The position numbers and the translations under genes were made by a program. 64,000 nucleotides of DNA from assembly GCF_002245695.1 (NCBI RefSeq), contig NZ_NOII01000010.1, forward strand, positions 1 to 64,000, read 5' to 3'. The notes beneath the pieces were generated by a model. It saw only the letters and a program-made list of their open reading frames with translations. It was not told the origin of the DNA and did not search any database. Position 1 is the first letter of the stretch; the number at the start of each line of letters is the position of its first letter. Of this stretch, positions 43,659 to 52,312 are shown piece by piece. This stretch comes from Fictibacillus aquaticus (lineage in GTDB: Bacteria > Bacillota > Bacilli > Bacillales > Fictibacillaceae).

Positions 43659-43704
43659 GACACCTGCTCCTTTCCATAAAATAGGTATTTGTTTAACTTT
43701 GGTA

Positions 43705-43734
43705 ATCTTAACACTATTCTAATTAGTATGTCAA
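43705..43734 (-). promoter_or_regulatory. Promoter of bmrBCD
   Basis: On the minus strand TTGACA, 18 bases, TAAGAT, about 45 bases before the bmrB start. The consensus -35 box is consistent with constant initiation and control by attenuation. Confidence 0.7.
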
Positions 43735-43799
43735 ATTAAAAATAATATAACTCATAATAATATTAATAAACAAAATCAAAGAAAATGTTCGCCTAAAAA

Positions 43800-43844
43800 C
43801 AAAAATTGGCCGATTTCCGCTGCAGCGGAAGTCGGCCAATTTTT
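43800..43844 (-). terminator. Terminator of the riboflavin operon
   Basis: AAATTGGCCGA-TTTCCGC pairs with GCGGAAG-TCGGCCAATTTTTT, directly after the ribH stop; A and T runs flank both sides. Confidence 0.93.
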
Positions 43845-44311
43845 TAGTTGAACTGCCTCGTAAGATTAGCCATTTCGATCGCGGAAACAGCTGCCTCCCA
43901 GCCTTTGTTTCCTGCTTTCGTCCCTGCACGCTCGACAGCCTGCTCGATAGAATCTACTGTCAATACGCCAAAGATAACCGGAACGCCCGTTGACATCGCA
44001 GCTGCCGAAACCCCTTTGGCTGCTTCGTTGCATACATAGTCAAAGTGCGGAGTGCTGCCGCGGATTACCGCACCAAGTGTGACGACTGCATCATAGTTCC
44101 CGCTCTCTGCCATTTTCTTCGCGATCAGAGGAATCTCAAATGCTCCTGGCACCCATGCCATATCTACATCATCCTCCGAGAGACCGTGGCGCTTAAAAGC
44201 ATCCTGTGCGCCCGATACAAGCTTGCCTGTAATGAATTCATTAAAACGCCCTGCCACGATTCCAACCTTCAGCCCAGTTCCTACTAAATGTCCTTCAAAT
44301 GTTTTAGCCAT
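43844..44311 (-). CDS. ribH: 6,7-dimethyl-8-ribityllumazine synthase RibH
   Basis: A 155-residue enzyme that joins the pyrimidine and the four-carbon phosphate to form lumazine, the step before riboflavin; it assembles as a 60-mer shell in Bacillus. Motifs seen are [11 protein letters not shown], the [10 protein letters not shown] substrate loop, [16 protein letters not shown] with the catalytic His, and [23 protein letters not shown]. Length is typical (154). It is the last gene of the operon. Confidence 0.97.
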   Translation of the reverse strand: MAKTFEGHLVGTGLKVGIVAGRFNEFITGKLVSGAQDAFKRHGLSEDDVDMAWVPGAFEIPLIAKKMAESGNYDAVVTLGAVIRGSTPHFDYVCNEAAKGVSAAAMSTGVPVIFGVLTVDSIEQAVERAGTKAGNKGWEAAVSAIEMANLTRQFN

Positions 44312-44342
44312 TTTTATAAACCCTCCAGAATTTTTTTAAGTG

Positions 44343-45536
44343 TTAAAAATGAAGCATATGTCCAAGCTTGCTCTTCTTCGTTTTCAAGTAGCGTTCATTG
44401 TCTTTTACAGCCGGCATCTGAATCGGAACGCGTTCCGTCACATCCAGCCCATAGCCGTTCAAGCCAGCAATCTTTCTAGGGTTATTTGTCATCAGCTTCA
44501 TTTTGCGGATGCCAAGCTCCCTTAATATCTGAGCGCCGATGCCATAATCTCTTAAGTCCGGTGCGAACCCTAGCTGCTCGTTTGCTTCAACTGTATCAAG
44601 TCCTTGCTCTTGAAGCTTGTAGGCGCGCATTTTATTTAACAGCCCAATGCCCCGTCCTTCCTGCCGCATGTACAGCAGAACACCGCGTCCTTCTCTTTCA
44701 ATCTGTGCGAGAGCTGCATGCAGCTGAGGTCCGCAATCACAGCGGTTGGAACCGAAAACATCGCCAGTGAGGCATTCAGAATGCACCCTGACAAGCACCG
44801 GCTCATCTGGAGACAATTCTCCTTTTATTAGAGCGACATGTTCTTTGTCATCCAGCTGATTCGAGAAGCCTACCGCCTTAAAGTCGCCGAATTCAGTCGG
44901 AAGCATGATTTCCACTTCCTTCTTTACAAGCTTGTCTCGTTTATTGCGGTAAGCGATAAGATCCTTTATCGTGATCAGCTTAATATTGTGCTGCTCGCTA
45001 ATTTCCTTAAGCTGCGGAACACGTGCCATCGAGCCGTCTTCGTTCATGATCTCGCAGATAACACCAGCTGGATTCCCGCCTGCAAGCTTTGCGAGATCCA
45101 CTGCAGCTTCGGTATGACCGGCACGCCTGAGCACGCCTCCTTCTTTTGCGATAAGAGGGAATATGTGGCCTGGCCGTTTAAAATCTTCTGCAGCAGAATG
45201 CGATGCAGCAAGCTCTTTAATCGTAAAAGCACGTTCATGTGCCGAAATGCCTGTTGTTGTTTTAGCATGATCAACACTCACTGTAAAAGCAGTTCCGTGG
45301 GAGTCAGTATTCTGCAGGACCATCGGTGCCAGCGCCAGTCTGTCAGCAATTTCCTCTGTAACCGGAACACATACGAGTCCCCGTCCTTGTGTTACCATGA
45401 AGTTCACCGCTTCAGGCGTTACTTTATCGGCCAGCATCACAAAGTCACCCTCATTTTCACGGTCTTCATCATCAATAACAATAATCATTTTTCCTGTTTT
45501 CAAATCTTCAAGTGCTTCTTCTATTGAATGGAACAT
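44343..45536 (-). CDS. ribBA: Bifunctional DHBP synthase / GTP cyclohydrolase II RibBA
   Basis: A 397-residue fusion. The N-terminal half (to about 200) is 3,4-dihydroxy-2-butanone-4-phosphate synthase, with [10 protein letters not shown] and the [14 protein letters not shown] segment. The C-terminal half is GTP cyclohydrolase II, with zinc ligands in [18 protein letters not shown] and the RQEGRGIGL loop. Together they supply both riboflavin precursors. The start is the ATG at 45536 behind GGAGG; the longer open frame has no ribosome binding site. Confidence 0.97.
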   Translation of the reverse strand: MFHSIEEALEDLKTGKMIIVIDDEDRENEGDFVMLADKVTPEAVNFMVTQGRGLVCVPVTEEIADRLALAPMVLQNTDSHGTAFTVSVDHAKTTTGISAHERAFTIKELAASHSAAEDFKRPGHIFPLIAKEGGVLRRAGHTEAAVDLAKLAGGNPAGVICEIMNEDGSMARVPQLKEISEQHNIKLITIKDLIAYRNKRDKLVKKEVEIMLPTEFGDFKAVGFSNQLDDKEHVALIKGELSPDEPVLVRVHSECLTGDVFGSNRCDCGPQLHAALAQIEREGRGVLLYMRQEGRGIGLLNKMRAYKLQEQGLDTVEANEQLGFAPDLRDYGIGAQILRELGIRKMKLMTNNPRKIAGLNGYGLDVTERVPIQMPAVKDNERYLKTKKSKLGHMLHF

Positions 45537-45549
45537 GTTTTCCTCCTGT

Positions 45550-46203
45550 CTAAAAACCATTTTGCTCAAAAAACTCAAATGTCAGTTCTTTTTTTCCGCC
45601 CGTTCGTTCTTTCACTTTACTCACCATCATGCGGCTTACATATTTAGCGAGCATGTCACATTCGACATTTACGGACTGACCTTTTCCCTTTGCTCCGAGA
45701 ACTGTATGAGAAACGGTATGAGGGATTAGTGAGACGGTGATCGTGTCATCTGAAACGCCAAAAATTGTCAAGCTCGTCCCATCGATAGAAACGGAGCCTT
45801 TCATCATAAAATAAACCATTAACGGCTCCGGCATCTTAATCTCATAATAGATGGCATTCTTTTCAGGCCGCTTATCGATGATCTCGCCTGTTCCGTCCAC
45901 ATGTCCTGACACAAAATGGCCCCCAAACCGCCCTCCGGCAGCCATCGCTCTTTCTAGATTTACTGCCGAAGTTGTATTCAGTTCCTTCAGAGTAGTCGTC
46001 TTATATGTTTCAGGCATCACATCTACCGTGAACTGTCTATCTGTATATGAGGTGACCGTCAGGCAGACGCCATTTACTGCGATGCTGTCTCCCAAATTAA
46101 CATCTTCGAGGACTTTCTGTGCTCCAATTGTAATGACAATCGTTTCGTTCCCTTTTCGGATCGAGGATACTGTTCCTAATTCTTCAATGATTCCTGTAAA
46201 CAT
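45550..46203 (-). CDS. ribE: Riboflavin synthase alpha chain RibE
   Basis: A 217-residue enzyme that dismutates two lumazines into riboflavin. Two homologous barrel domains are visible, the first starting [10 protein letters not shown] with NGVCLTV, the second with [12 protein letters not shown] and DGTSLTI. Length is standard (215). Its ribosome binding site GGAGG lies within the end of ribD, and the two genes abut, so they are coupled. Confidence 0.96.
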   Translation of the reverse strand: MFTGIIEELGTVSSIRKGNETIVITIGAQKVLEDVNLGDSIAVNGVCLTVTSYTDRQFTVDVMPETYKTTTLKELNTTSAVNLERAMAAGGRFGGHFVSGHVDGTGEIIDKRPEKNAIYYEIKMPEPLMVYFMMKGSVSIDGTSLTIFGVSDDTITVSLIPHTVSHTVLGAKGKGQSVNVECDMLAKYVSRMMVSKVKERTGGKKELTFEFFEQNGF

Positions 46204-47295
46204 TTATGATCCTCCTCTTACCGAAGCTGTAATTTTAATATCTGGTCCGATTCGTTCGACACTTTCAAGCTCCAGCTTTAAGGCGTCTTTAAGCCGTTCA
46301 ATTCCCCCGCCGCCAAAAGGCTGGGGAGCATCTGAGCCTCCGATCAGAATTGGCGCCTGATACATAATCACCTGCTGAATGCTTCCTGACTGCAGGAAGC
46401 TGCCATTCACTGAGGAGCCTCCTTCAACAAATAATGATGTGATGTTTTCGCTTCCGAGCAGCTCCAGTACACTTTCAATTTCAATTGAAGGCGTTGATAA
46501 AGGAATTACACGTACTCCTTTTTCTGTATACGGTAAAATTTGTTCCATACTTACGCCTGAACCGGTTATGATCCAGGTCGGCGCTTCACTGTCTGTTACT
46601 AGTTTTGCCTCGATCGGCGTCTGTAATGTGGTATCTAAAATAATTCGGATGGGGTTACTTCCGCCGTTTGGCAGACGTGTGGTAAGAGAAGGATTGTCGG
46701 CCAGGACAGTTCCTATTCCAACAAGGATGGCATCATGGGAATGCCGGTAACGATGGGCATCATCTCTGGATTCTGCACTCGTAATCCATTTGCTTTCGCC
46801 GGAAGCGGCAGCGATTTTGCCATCAAGGCTTACAGCTGTCTTTAAAGTAACATACGGTTTGCGGTGCTTTTGAAAGTGATTGAACACTTTGTTCATACTT
46901 TCCGCTTCTTGTCTGCAAATGCCAGTTACAACTTCTAACCCTGCTTCGCGAAGCCGTTGAATACCCTTTCCACTCACGATTGGGTTCTGGTCTATTGCGG
47001 CAATCACAACCTTCTTAACACCAGCTTCAATAATCCTGTCAGCGCAAGGCGGTGTCTTTCCATAGTGGCTGCAAGGTTCAAGTGTGACATAAATAACTGA
47101 GTCCATGGCTTTATCTCCTGCCATATTTAATGCGTGAACCTCTGCATGGTGCTCCCCTGCTCTCAGGTGAGCTCCCATTCCCGCAATCTGTCCGTCTTTT
47201 ACAACTACAGCACCGACCATCGGATTAGGGGACGTCTGTCCTTCTGCACTCTTTGCGAGTTCAAGTGCCAGCTTCATATAATGCTCATCTGTCAT
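46204..47295 (-). CDS. ribD: Bifunctional pyrimidine deaminase/reductase RibD
   Basis: A 363-residue fusion. The N-terminal deaminase has zinc ligands HAEVHAL and PCSHYGKTPPC (about residues 48-82); the C-terminal reductase (from about 145) has the DHFR-like fold with VSLDGKIA and FVEGGSSVNGSFL. It carries out steps two and three of riboflavin synthesis. The ATG at 47295 follows AAGGTGAG; the frame upstream runs through the riboswitch terminator. Confidence 0.96.
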   Translation of the reverse strand: MTDEHYMKLALELAKSAEGQTSPNPMVGAVVVKDGQIAGMGAHLRAGEHHAEVHALNMAGDKAMDSVIYVTLEPCSHYGKTPPCADRIIEAGVKKVVIAAIDQNPIVSGKGIQRLREAGLEVVTGICRQEAESMNKVFNHFQKHRKPYVTLKTAVSLDGKIAAASGESKWITSAESRDDAHRYRHSHDAILVGIGTVLADNPSLTTRLPNGGSNPIRIILDTTLQTPIEAKLVTDSEAPTWIITGSGVSMEQILPYTEKGVRVIPLSTPSIEIESVLELLGSENITSLFVEGGSSVNGSFLQSGSIQQVIMYQAPILIGGSDAPQPFGGGGIERLKDALKLELESVERIGPDIKITASVRGGS

Positions 47296-47327
47296 CCTTC
47301 TCACCTTCTTTCTCTTAAAACGTAAAA

Positions 47328-47360
47328 ACCCCGGAAGATACAATTCTCCCGGGGTTTTTG
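47328..47360 (-). terminator. Expression-platform terminator of the FMN riboswitch
   Basis: On the minus strand CCCCGG pairs with CCGGGG across a 14-base loop and is followed by TTTTTACG, 70 bases after the aptamer and 33 before ribD. Confidence 0.88.
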
Positions 47361-47431
47361 CTGTTAAAAAGCAATGCTAAATAAAGCTTAATCACGTATT
47401 TGTTTTAAAATGCGCAAAAGCCTTCTCCTTA

Positions 47432-47576
47432 CCTTCTCCCATCCAGACTATACTGTCGGCTCCGGAATTTCACCGAATCCACCGCCCGCTAGCACATAGC
47501 TATGCGTTCGGGTCACGGGCTGAGAAACAAATGTTTCATCACCGCCGGTTGGGAATTTCACCCGACCCCGAAGGTA
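47432..47576 (-). ncRNA. FMN riboswitch (RFN element) of the riboflavin operon
   Basis: The minus strand carries the conserved RFN blocks in order: CTTCGGGGTCGGGTGAAATTCC, CCGGCGGTGATGAA, CAGCCCGTGACCCG, then GCGGGCGGTGGATTCGGTG and CCGGAGCCGACAGTATAGTCTGGATGGGAGAAGG. Binding of FMN would favour the downstream terminator and shut off ribD-E-BA-H. Confidence 0.97.
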
Positions 47577-47597
47577 CTTTGTATTCAATTAAGATTC

Positions 47598-47626
47598 ATT
47601 ATAAAGAACCTTATATGAGAATACAA
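47598..47626 (-). promoter_or_regulatory. Sigma-A promoter of the riboflavin operon
   Basis: On the minus strand TTGTAT, 17 bases, TATAAT, ending 22 bases before the riboswitch. It begins only 14 bases after the stop codon of the K+ transporter gene. Confidence 0.8.
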
Positions 47627-47639
47627 ATGTGAATACTTG

Positions 47640-49004
47640 CTATTGTCCGATAATCAGTTTTTCCTGAGGATAGCGGTACCGTTCGTTTACGGTCCTTCCT
47701 CGGATGATGAAAAGGAAAGACAATATCCCGATCCGTCCGATAAACATCAAAATCATGAGAATGACTTTTCCGGTTGCGCTTAAATCTGCCGTTATGCCAA
47801 GAGACAAGCCGGTCGTACCGAATGCTGAACACACCTCAAAAAATAAAAGCTCAACACCCATCGGATCTGTGATCATAAGAATAAATGTCGCAGTCAGGAC
47901 GATCATGGTCGCGACAATCACCACGATAAACGATTTTTTCACGTCTTCAGGGATAATTTCTCTTTTGAAAATTTTGATTGTGTCCGTCCCTTTTGCAAAA
48001 GAATAGATGGCCAAAAGCACAACAGCAAATGTAGTCGTTCGTATCCCGCCGCCGACACTTGAAGGAGAAGCGCCGATAAACATCATGATGCTGATAAACA
48101 GCCATGTCTGAACAGAAAAATCTGGAATGTTCATCGTGCTGAGTCCGCCGCTACGGGTAGTAACCGATTGAAACAGCGAATAAAAGAACGTTTCATGCCA
48201 GCTTTTCCCCTCAAAGAAGAGCCTCATCTCCAGCAGGAATATACCTACTGCTCCCGCGAAAACAAGTCCCATGAAGGTCAGTACCGTAATTTTTGTAAAA
48301 AGGGTAAATGTATATTTTTCTTTATACTTCCGCTCGCTGATGAAATTCTTGATCTCGATCAATACAGGAAACCCAATTGCTCCTGCAGTAATTAGGAACA
48401 TCGTAACAATCTGCACTAAATAATCGTGACGGAACGGAATAAGCGAACTGCCTGTAATATCAAATCCAGCATTTGTTGTAGCAGTTACCGATGCGAAGAA
48501 GGCATGATAAAGCGATGACTGCCAAGAACTGTAATGGGGCAGGAACAGGATAAAAAGCAGGATTGCGCCGACAAGCTCTATGGCAAAAATCAGGAACAAA
48601 ATCTGCCTCATAAGCTGAACAAGTCCTGATAATGTGGATTGGTTCTGGTCAGTCATGATCAGCTGCCGTTCTCTCATCCCTATTCTTTTTCCTATAAGAA
48701 GCCATATTGCCGTTCCGAGTGTCATGACACCGATTCCGCCGATCTGCACAACAGCTGCAAGCACAACTACACCGGCAGGATTAAAGGTCTCAGCAATACT
48801 GAGAGACGTCAGTCCGGTTACACTAACAGCACTGACTGCTGTGAACAGAATATCTATGAATGCAGCATCCGTTCCTTCTCTATGAAGGCCAGGCAGGCTC
48901 AGCAAACCTGTAGCAACAATTACTGAAATTAAATAGAAGATGATGATCAGATGAACCGAGGTCAGGTGTTTTTCCCTTCTTGGCCTGTAAGCTTCCTTAA
49001 ACAT
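47640..49004 (-). CDS. Ktr/Trk-type potassium transporter membrane subunit (KtrB/KtrD family)
   Basis: A 454-residue protein made of four M1-P-M2 repeats. Selectivity-filter-like segments are visible as AVSVTGL, ATTNAGFD, TTRSGGL and FGTTGLS, and the gating loop segment GASPSSVGGGIRTTTFAV belongs to this family. It takes up K+ (Na+-dependent in Ktr) with a cytosolic KtrA/KtrC ring, whose gene is not in this window, as is usual for KtrD. GGTGG precedes the ATG. No c-di-AMP riboswitch is visible upstream. Confidence 0.93.
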   Translation of the reverse strand: MFKEAYRPRREKHLTSVHLIIIFYLISVIVATGLLSLPGLHREGTDAAFIDILFTAVSAVSVTGLTSLSIAETFNPAGVVVLAAVVQIGGIGVMTLGTAIWLLIGKRIGMRERQLIMTDQNQSTLSGLVQLMRQILFLIFAIELVGAILLFILFLPHYSSWQSSLYHAFFASVTATTNAGFDITGSSLIPFRHDYLVQIVTMFLITAGAIGFPVLIEIKNFISERKYKEKYTFTLFTKITVLTFMGLVFAGAVGIFLLEMRLFFEGKSWHETFFYSLFQSVTTRSGGLSTMNIPDFSVQTWLFISIMMFIGASPSSVGGGIRTTTFAVVLLAIYSFAKGTDTIKIFKREIIPEDVKKSFIVVIVATMIVLTATFILMITDPMGVELLFFEVCSAFGTTGLSLGITADLSATGKVILMILMFIGRIGILSFLFIIRGRTVNERYRYPQEKLIIGQ

Positions 49005-49045
49005 AAATCCACCTCAAGTGCTTAATATATAAAAGTCTCTTCAAA

Positions 49046-49083
49046 AATCGAAAAAATAAAACACCCTCTATAAAAAGAGGATG
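49046..49083 (-). terminator. Terminator after the gene at 49084
   Basis: On the minus strand CATCCTCT pairs with AGAGGGTG and is followed by TTTTATTTTTT. Confidence 0.85.
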
Positions 49084-50148
49084 CTAGGCAGTTTCTGATA
49101 TACTCTCTCGGATTTTATCATAAAACAGCGAAGGATTGTCTACTCTTATTAGAATTCTGCTTGCTTTACGTTTAATGCCGTACATCAGCTTATAATCCTG
49201 AGGTTCGTTCAGCAAGATCTCAAACTGTGGTTTTTCCTGCACAAAGTCTGCCACATAAGCCTCAAATGTTTCTTTCAACTCTGCAGGCTTTGGCTGATCG
49301 GGTCCATCATATTGCCTTATCTCTTGAATGTTTTCCAGAGGCACAGCAATACCTTTCGTTATGCCTACCTGTAGAACCAGCTCCTGATCTGTCAATACAA
49401 ACGGCTGTTTCCTCACCCCTTGAATATGAGAGATTAAAAAAATCATCGTATAAATGTTGAGCACTAAAATAACGTAAGCCATCCAGACGTTCCACTGGTG
49501 CAATATATAGTGAAAGCCGACAGATTCCAGCGCAATAGCATGTATCAGCATGATGTTCATAGCTGTAAATCCAGTCTTTTCGTGATAAGTGAAAACGTTA
49601 GGTCCTTCCGTTTTTTTCTTTCGCCAAGACCAGAAAGCAAAATAAAACATCGTCCATTCACTCATGTACAGCTCGGTAACAGGAGAAGGTGAAATCTGGC
49701 TGTATAAATTACGTCTGGCTCTTATAGCAAACGGGATATTAGTATTATTATCTTGCTTAAATTTCCTGATTCCGTTTATGATTTTGCGTGCGATAAAAAT
49801 GAGGAAATACAGTTCGGCAATTCCAATAAGCAGTTCAAATCCAATTAGCACTTTAGGAATATACGAAAATTGTTCCATCTGAGCTGAAGGGATAATGCGT
49901 GTTCCGGCAAAATATCCAGCCAGTACAGCAAGAACAACGAGTTTCCAAGAATGCTTTTTTCTGATGATCATAAAGTAAGTCACTAAAGGTATGACCACAA
50001 GAAGATCAAACAATGATCCGAACACCATGTATGGCGGTGCAGGCATTTCTTCAATGCGGTAAACGAAATAATTGCTGCTTAAAACAGCCAAAATGATGAA
50101 AAGGTAAAGAATTATTCGGACAGGTCTGGTACTTAGAACTGTTTTCAT
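49084..50148 (-). CDS. Membrane protein of unknown function with PH-like C-terminal region
   Basis: About 354 residues. The N-terminal third has four hydrophobic segments; a second hydrophobic group follows at about 190-250. The C-terminal part (from FVLTDQELVLQVGITKGIAVPLENIQEI) looks like the strand pattern of bacterial PH-type domains. The start is the ATG at 50148 after GGGGGTG. A TATAAT sequence lies just upstream on the minus strand. I do not recognise a named family. Confidence 0.75.
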   Translation of the reverse strand: MKTVLSTRPVRIILYLFIILAVLSSNYFVYRIEEMPAPPYMVFGSLFDLLVVIPLVTYFMIIRKKHSWKLVVLAVLAGYFAGTRIIPSAQMEQFSYIPKVLIGFELLIGIAELYFLIFIARKIINGIRKFKQDNNTNIPFAIRARRNLYSQISPSPVTELYMSEWTMFYFAFWSWRKKKTEGPNVFTYHEKTGFTAMNIMLIHAIALESVGFHYILHQWNVWMAYVILVLNIYTMIFLISHIQGVRKQPFVLTDQELVLQVGITKGIAVPLENIQEIRQYDGPDQPKPAELKETFEAYVADFVQEKPQFEILLNEPQDYKLMYGIKRKASRILIRVDNPSLFYDKIRESISETA

Positions 50149-50397
50149 AAACACACCCCCACTTCCATTATACGGTAGTTAACTTTCTGGAAAATGGGTT
50201 TTATTTCAAGTTTCACACAACGTACAAAATTAAATAGCCGCGAACCTTTAACAATACTCTGATTTTTCTTAGTTATTTAGGTATGCCTATTAAATAGTTT
50301 TCAGGTCCGAAATACTATATTAGAATCAATAACGTTTCAAATTTGTGTTTTGCGGATATTTTATACTTAACAACCAATCAGGCAGGAGGTGTACGGC

Positions 50398-50472
50398 ATG
50401 ACATTCCTTTTATCACTCGCAGCCGTCGCAGCTATCGCAGGCATCAACGAACTAAAACACGCTATTAAATAG
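50398..50472 (+). CDS. 24-residue hydrophobic peptide
   Basis: A short ORF beginning MTFLLSLAAVAAIAGINEL and ending in a basic tail, with an excellent ribosome binding site (GCAGGAGGTG) seven bases before the ATG. One helix of about 15 hydrophobic residues followed by charged residues suggests a membrane-active or membrane-associated peptide. An 11-base palindromic sequence CTATTAAATAG occurs at about 50288 and again exactly at the 3' end of the ORF. I do not know a family; it could be a small sporulation or type I toxin-like peptide. Confidence 0.5.
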   Translation: MTFLLSLAAVAAIAGINELKHAIK

Positions 50473-50523
50473 AGCTTTTTCAAAAAAGATTGTTGCTTTT
50501 GAACTGAAAGAACTCAGAGAAGG

Positions 50524-50648
50524 GTTGATCTGCGTTTCAGGCGCACGCTTTCCGCGGGGCGGGCGGTGAGCCACTCGCCGCTACGCGCCATTGAGTGTCT
50601 CACCTTCCCGCTCGTCCCGCAGGAGTCGGCACCTTACACTCCGATCAA
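50524..50648 (+). repeat. Structured GC-rich repeat, copy H
   Basis: A complete core with perfect outer stem GTTGATC/GATCAAC and central stem GGTGAG-CC-ACTC paired with GAGT-GT-CTCACC. Flanks extend the similarity from TTGTTGCT at 50490 to CTCATGGATTAAGCA at 50744. The gene-free stretch 50473-50858 consists of this element and the terminator that follows. Confidence 0.88.
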
Positions 50649-50817
50649 CTTTATCAAAGATGAATTCGAGATGATCAAGCGAATGTGATGAATGTGTCGA
50701 TCACTCAATTTAACCTAAGAATGAAATCTCTCATGGATTAAGCATCAAAGCATCACTGCAGTGACAACGCGCTGAACTTTCTACCAATTGCACCACAATT
50801 TGTACAAACAGCCAAAA

Positions 50818-50858
50818 TAAAAACAGCACCCGGATTATGCTCCGGGTGCTGTTTTCGT
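50818..50858 (-). terminator. Terminator of the CBS/CorC membrane protein gene
   Basis: AAAACAGCACCCGG pairs with CCGGGTGCTGTTTT, directly after the stop codon on the minus strand. Confidence 0.92.
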
Positions 50859-52199
50859 TTAATTATTAAAAGATCTTTCCGCTGAAGGCTCTGTCATCGG
50901 CTCTTCTTTCACTGTCTCAGTCTTCCGCACCTGTATTTTCTTGATCTGATGGCCTTCGATCTCAATCACCTTAAACTCGTATACTTCATGCAAGAGGGAC
51001 TCCCCTGCCTGTATATCAGAGTTCATCGAAAGCATCCAGCCGCCGATCGTATCAAGCTCGCTGTCATCGATATCAAGAGCATACATCTCGTTAACATCAG
51101 CGATCAGAACCTTGCCATCAAGAACTTTAATGTTCGGCTTAAGATCCATGATCATTGGGGACTCGTCTTCGTCAAACTCGTCGCGGATCTCCCCTACAAG
51201 CTCTTCCATGATATCTTCAATCGTTACAAGGCCGGCTGTTCCGCCGTACTCGTCGACTAGGATGGCCATGTGGAACCTGTTTTTCTGAAGCTTTACAAGC
51301 GTCTCTTTGATCGGTGTCGCTTCAAACACACTCAATACGGGACGAATGTAATGCTCCAAGTCATGCTTTTCACCATTTATAAGATCAAAAAAGATTTCTT
51401 TTGAGTTGATCATTCCAAGTACATGGTCCTTGTCTTCTCCAACAACAGGATAACGCGTATACTTTTCCTGCATGATAATCTCGAGGTTTTCTTCCATCGT
51501 ATTATCCATGTATACACACATCATTTCTGTGCGCGGAACCATGATTTCTTTTGCCACTCGATCATCGAAATCGAACACTTTATTTACATAGCTGAATTCT
51601 GATTTATTGATCTCACCGCTTTTGTAGCTTTCGCTCAAAATTAAACGAAGCTCTTCTTCGCTGTGTGACACCTCGTGTTCAGACGCCGCTTTAAAACCAA
51701 GCATCCTTGTCAAAATCTGTGCGCTTCCGTTCAAAAGCCAGATAAACGGGTACATCAATTTATAAAATAATAATAAAGGCCCGGCTAATAGCAGACTGAC
51801 TGATTCTGCCTGCTGAATGGCAATCGTCTTTGGAGCAAGCTCTCCTAGTACTACATGCAAGAATGTAATCACTGCAAAAGCAAGAATAACTGAAACGGTT
51901 GTTGCGAGCGCTTTATCTACATCTAATCTTTCAAAAACCGGATGAAGCAGATGCTCCATCGTTTGTTCACCTAGCCAGCCCAGTCCTAGGGCTGTAATCG
52001 TAATTCCAAGCTGGCACGCGGAGAGCGAGCCATCGAGATTGGAAATGACTTTACGAACCGCTAAAGCTTTTCTGTTCCCTTCCTCCACTAATTGGTCGAT
52101 GCGTGTCCGGCGAACACGGATGATTGCGAATTCTGCCGCCACGAAAAATGCCGTTAATAGAATGAGAAGAGCTACCACGATTAACTTTAATATGTCCAA
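50859..52199 (-). CDS. CNNM/CorC-type membrane protein (DUF21-CBS-CorC_HlyC)
   Basis: A 446-residue protein. The DUF21 membrane domain (about 1-190) has four segments, followed by a CBS pair (about 215-335, including IMVPRTEM and GGTAGLVTIEDIMEELVGEI) and a C-terminal CorC_HlyC domain. Members such as YhdP/MpfA act in Mg2+ export or metal homeostasis. Translation probably starts at a TTG at 52199 behind AGAGGG; this ribosome binding site lies in a hairpin and a stronger AGGAGGTG lies just beyond it. Confidence 0.9.
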   Translation of the reverse strand: MDILKLIVVALLILLTAFFVAAEFAIIRVRRTRIDQLVEEGNRKALAVRKVISNLDGSLSACQLGITITALGLGWLGEQTMEHLLHPVFERLDVDKALATTVSVILAFAVITFLHVVLGELAPKTIAIQQAESVSLLLAGPLLLFYKLMYPFIWLLNGSAQILTRMLGFKAASEHEVSHSEEELRLILSESYKSGEINKSEFSYVNKVFDFDDRVAKEIMVPRTEMMCVYMDNTMEENLEIIMQEKYTRYPVVGEDKDHVLGMINSKEIFFDLINGEKHDLEHYIRPVLSVFEATPIKETLVKLQKNRFHMAILVDEYGGTAGLVTIEDIMEELVGEIRDEFDEDESPMIMDLKPNIKVLDGKVLIADVNEMYALDIDDSELDTIGGWMLSMNSDIQAGESLLHEVYEFKVIEIEGHQIKKIQVRKTETVKEEPMTEPSAERSFNN

Positions 52200-52205
52200 T
52201 TAGAC

Positions 52206-52249
52206 CCTCTGTACCTCAAAAAGCCGAGATACGAGAGTTGTCACCTCCT
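52206..52249 (-). promoter_or_regulatory. Leader hairpin between two ribosome binding sites
   Basis: On the minus strand AGGAGGTG is followed by CTCTCGTATCTC, a loop and GAGGTACAGAGG, which pair with G-U wobbles; the TTG start comes seven bases later. The stem hides the proximal AGAGGG and could bring the distal AGGAGGTG near the start. It may control translation. Confidence 0.4.
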
Positions 52250-52312
52250 GGGTTTTTTATATAGTTAAACACCATTTTACCACAAAAAACGGCTAATGCT
52301 TATAATAACAAC

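Noticed and set aside
44838-45527. 229-codon plus-strand ORF inside ribBA
   Set aside because: It is antisense to a firmly identified enzyme and its composition (many Cys, His, Phe) is typical of shadow frames.
49005-49083. A c-di-AMP (ydaO-type) riboswitch before the Ktr-type transporter
   Set aside because: Only about 80 bases lie upstream and they hold the terminator of the previous gene; no aptamer blocks are visible.
50155-50397. A SigW or extracytoplasmic-function promoter (TGAAAC motif on the minus strand near 50210)
   Set aside because: No CGTA-type -10 stands at the required 16-17 base distance.
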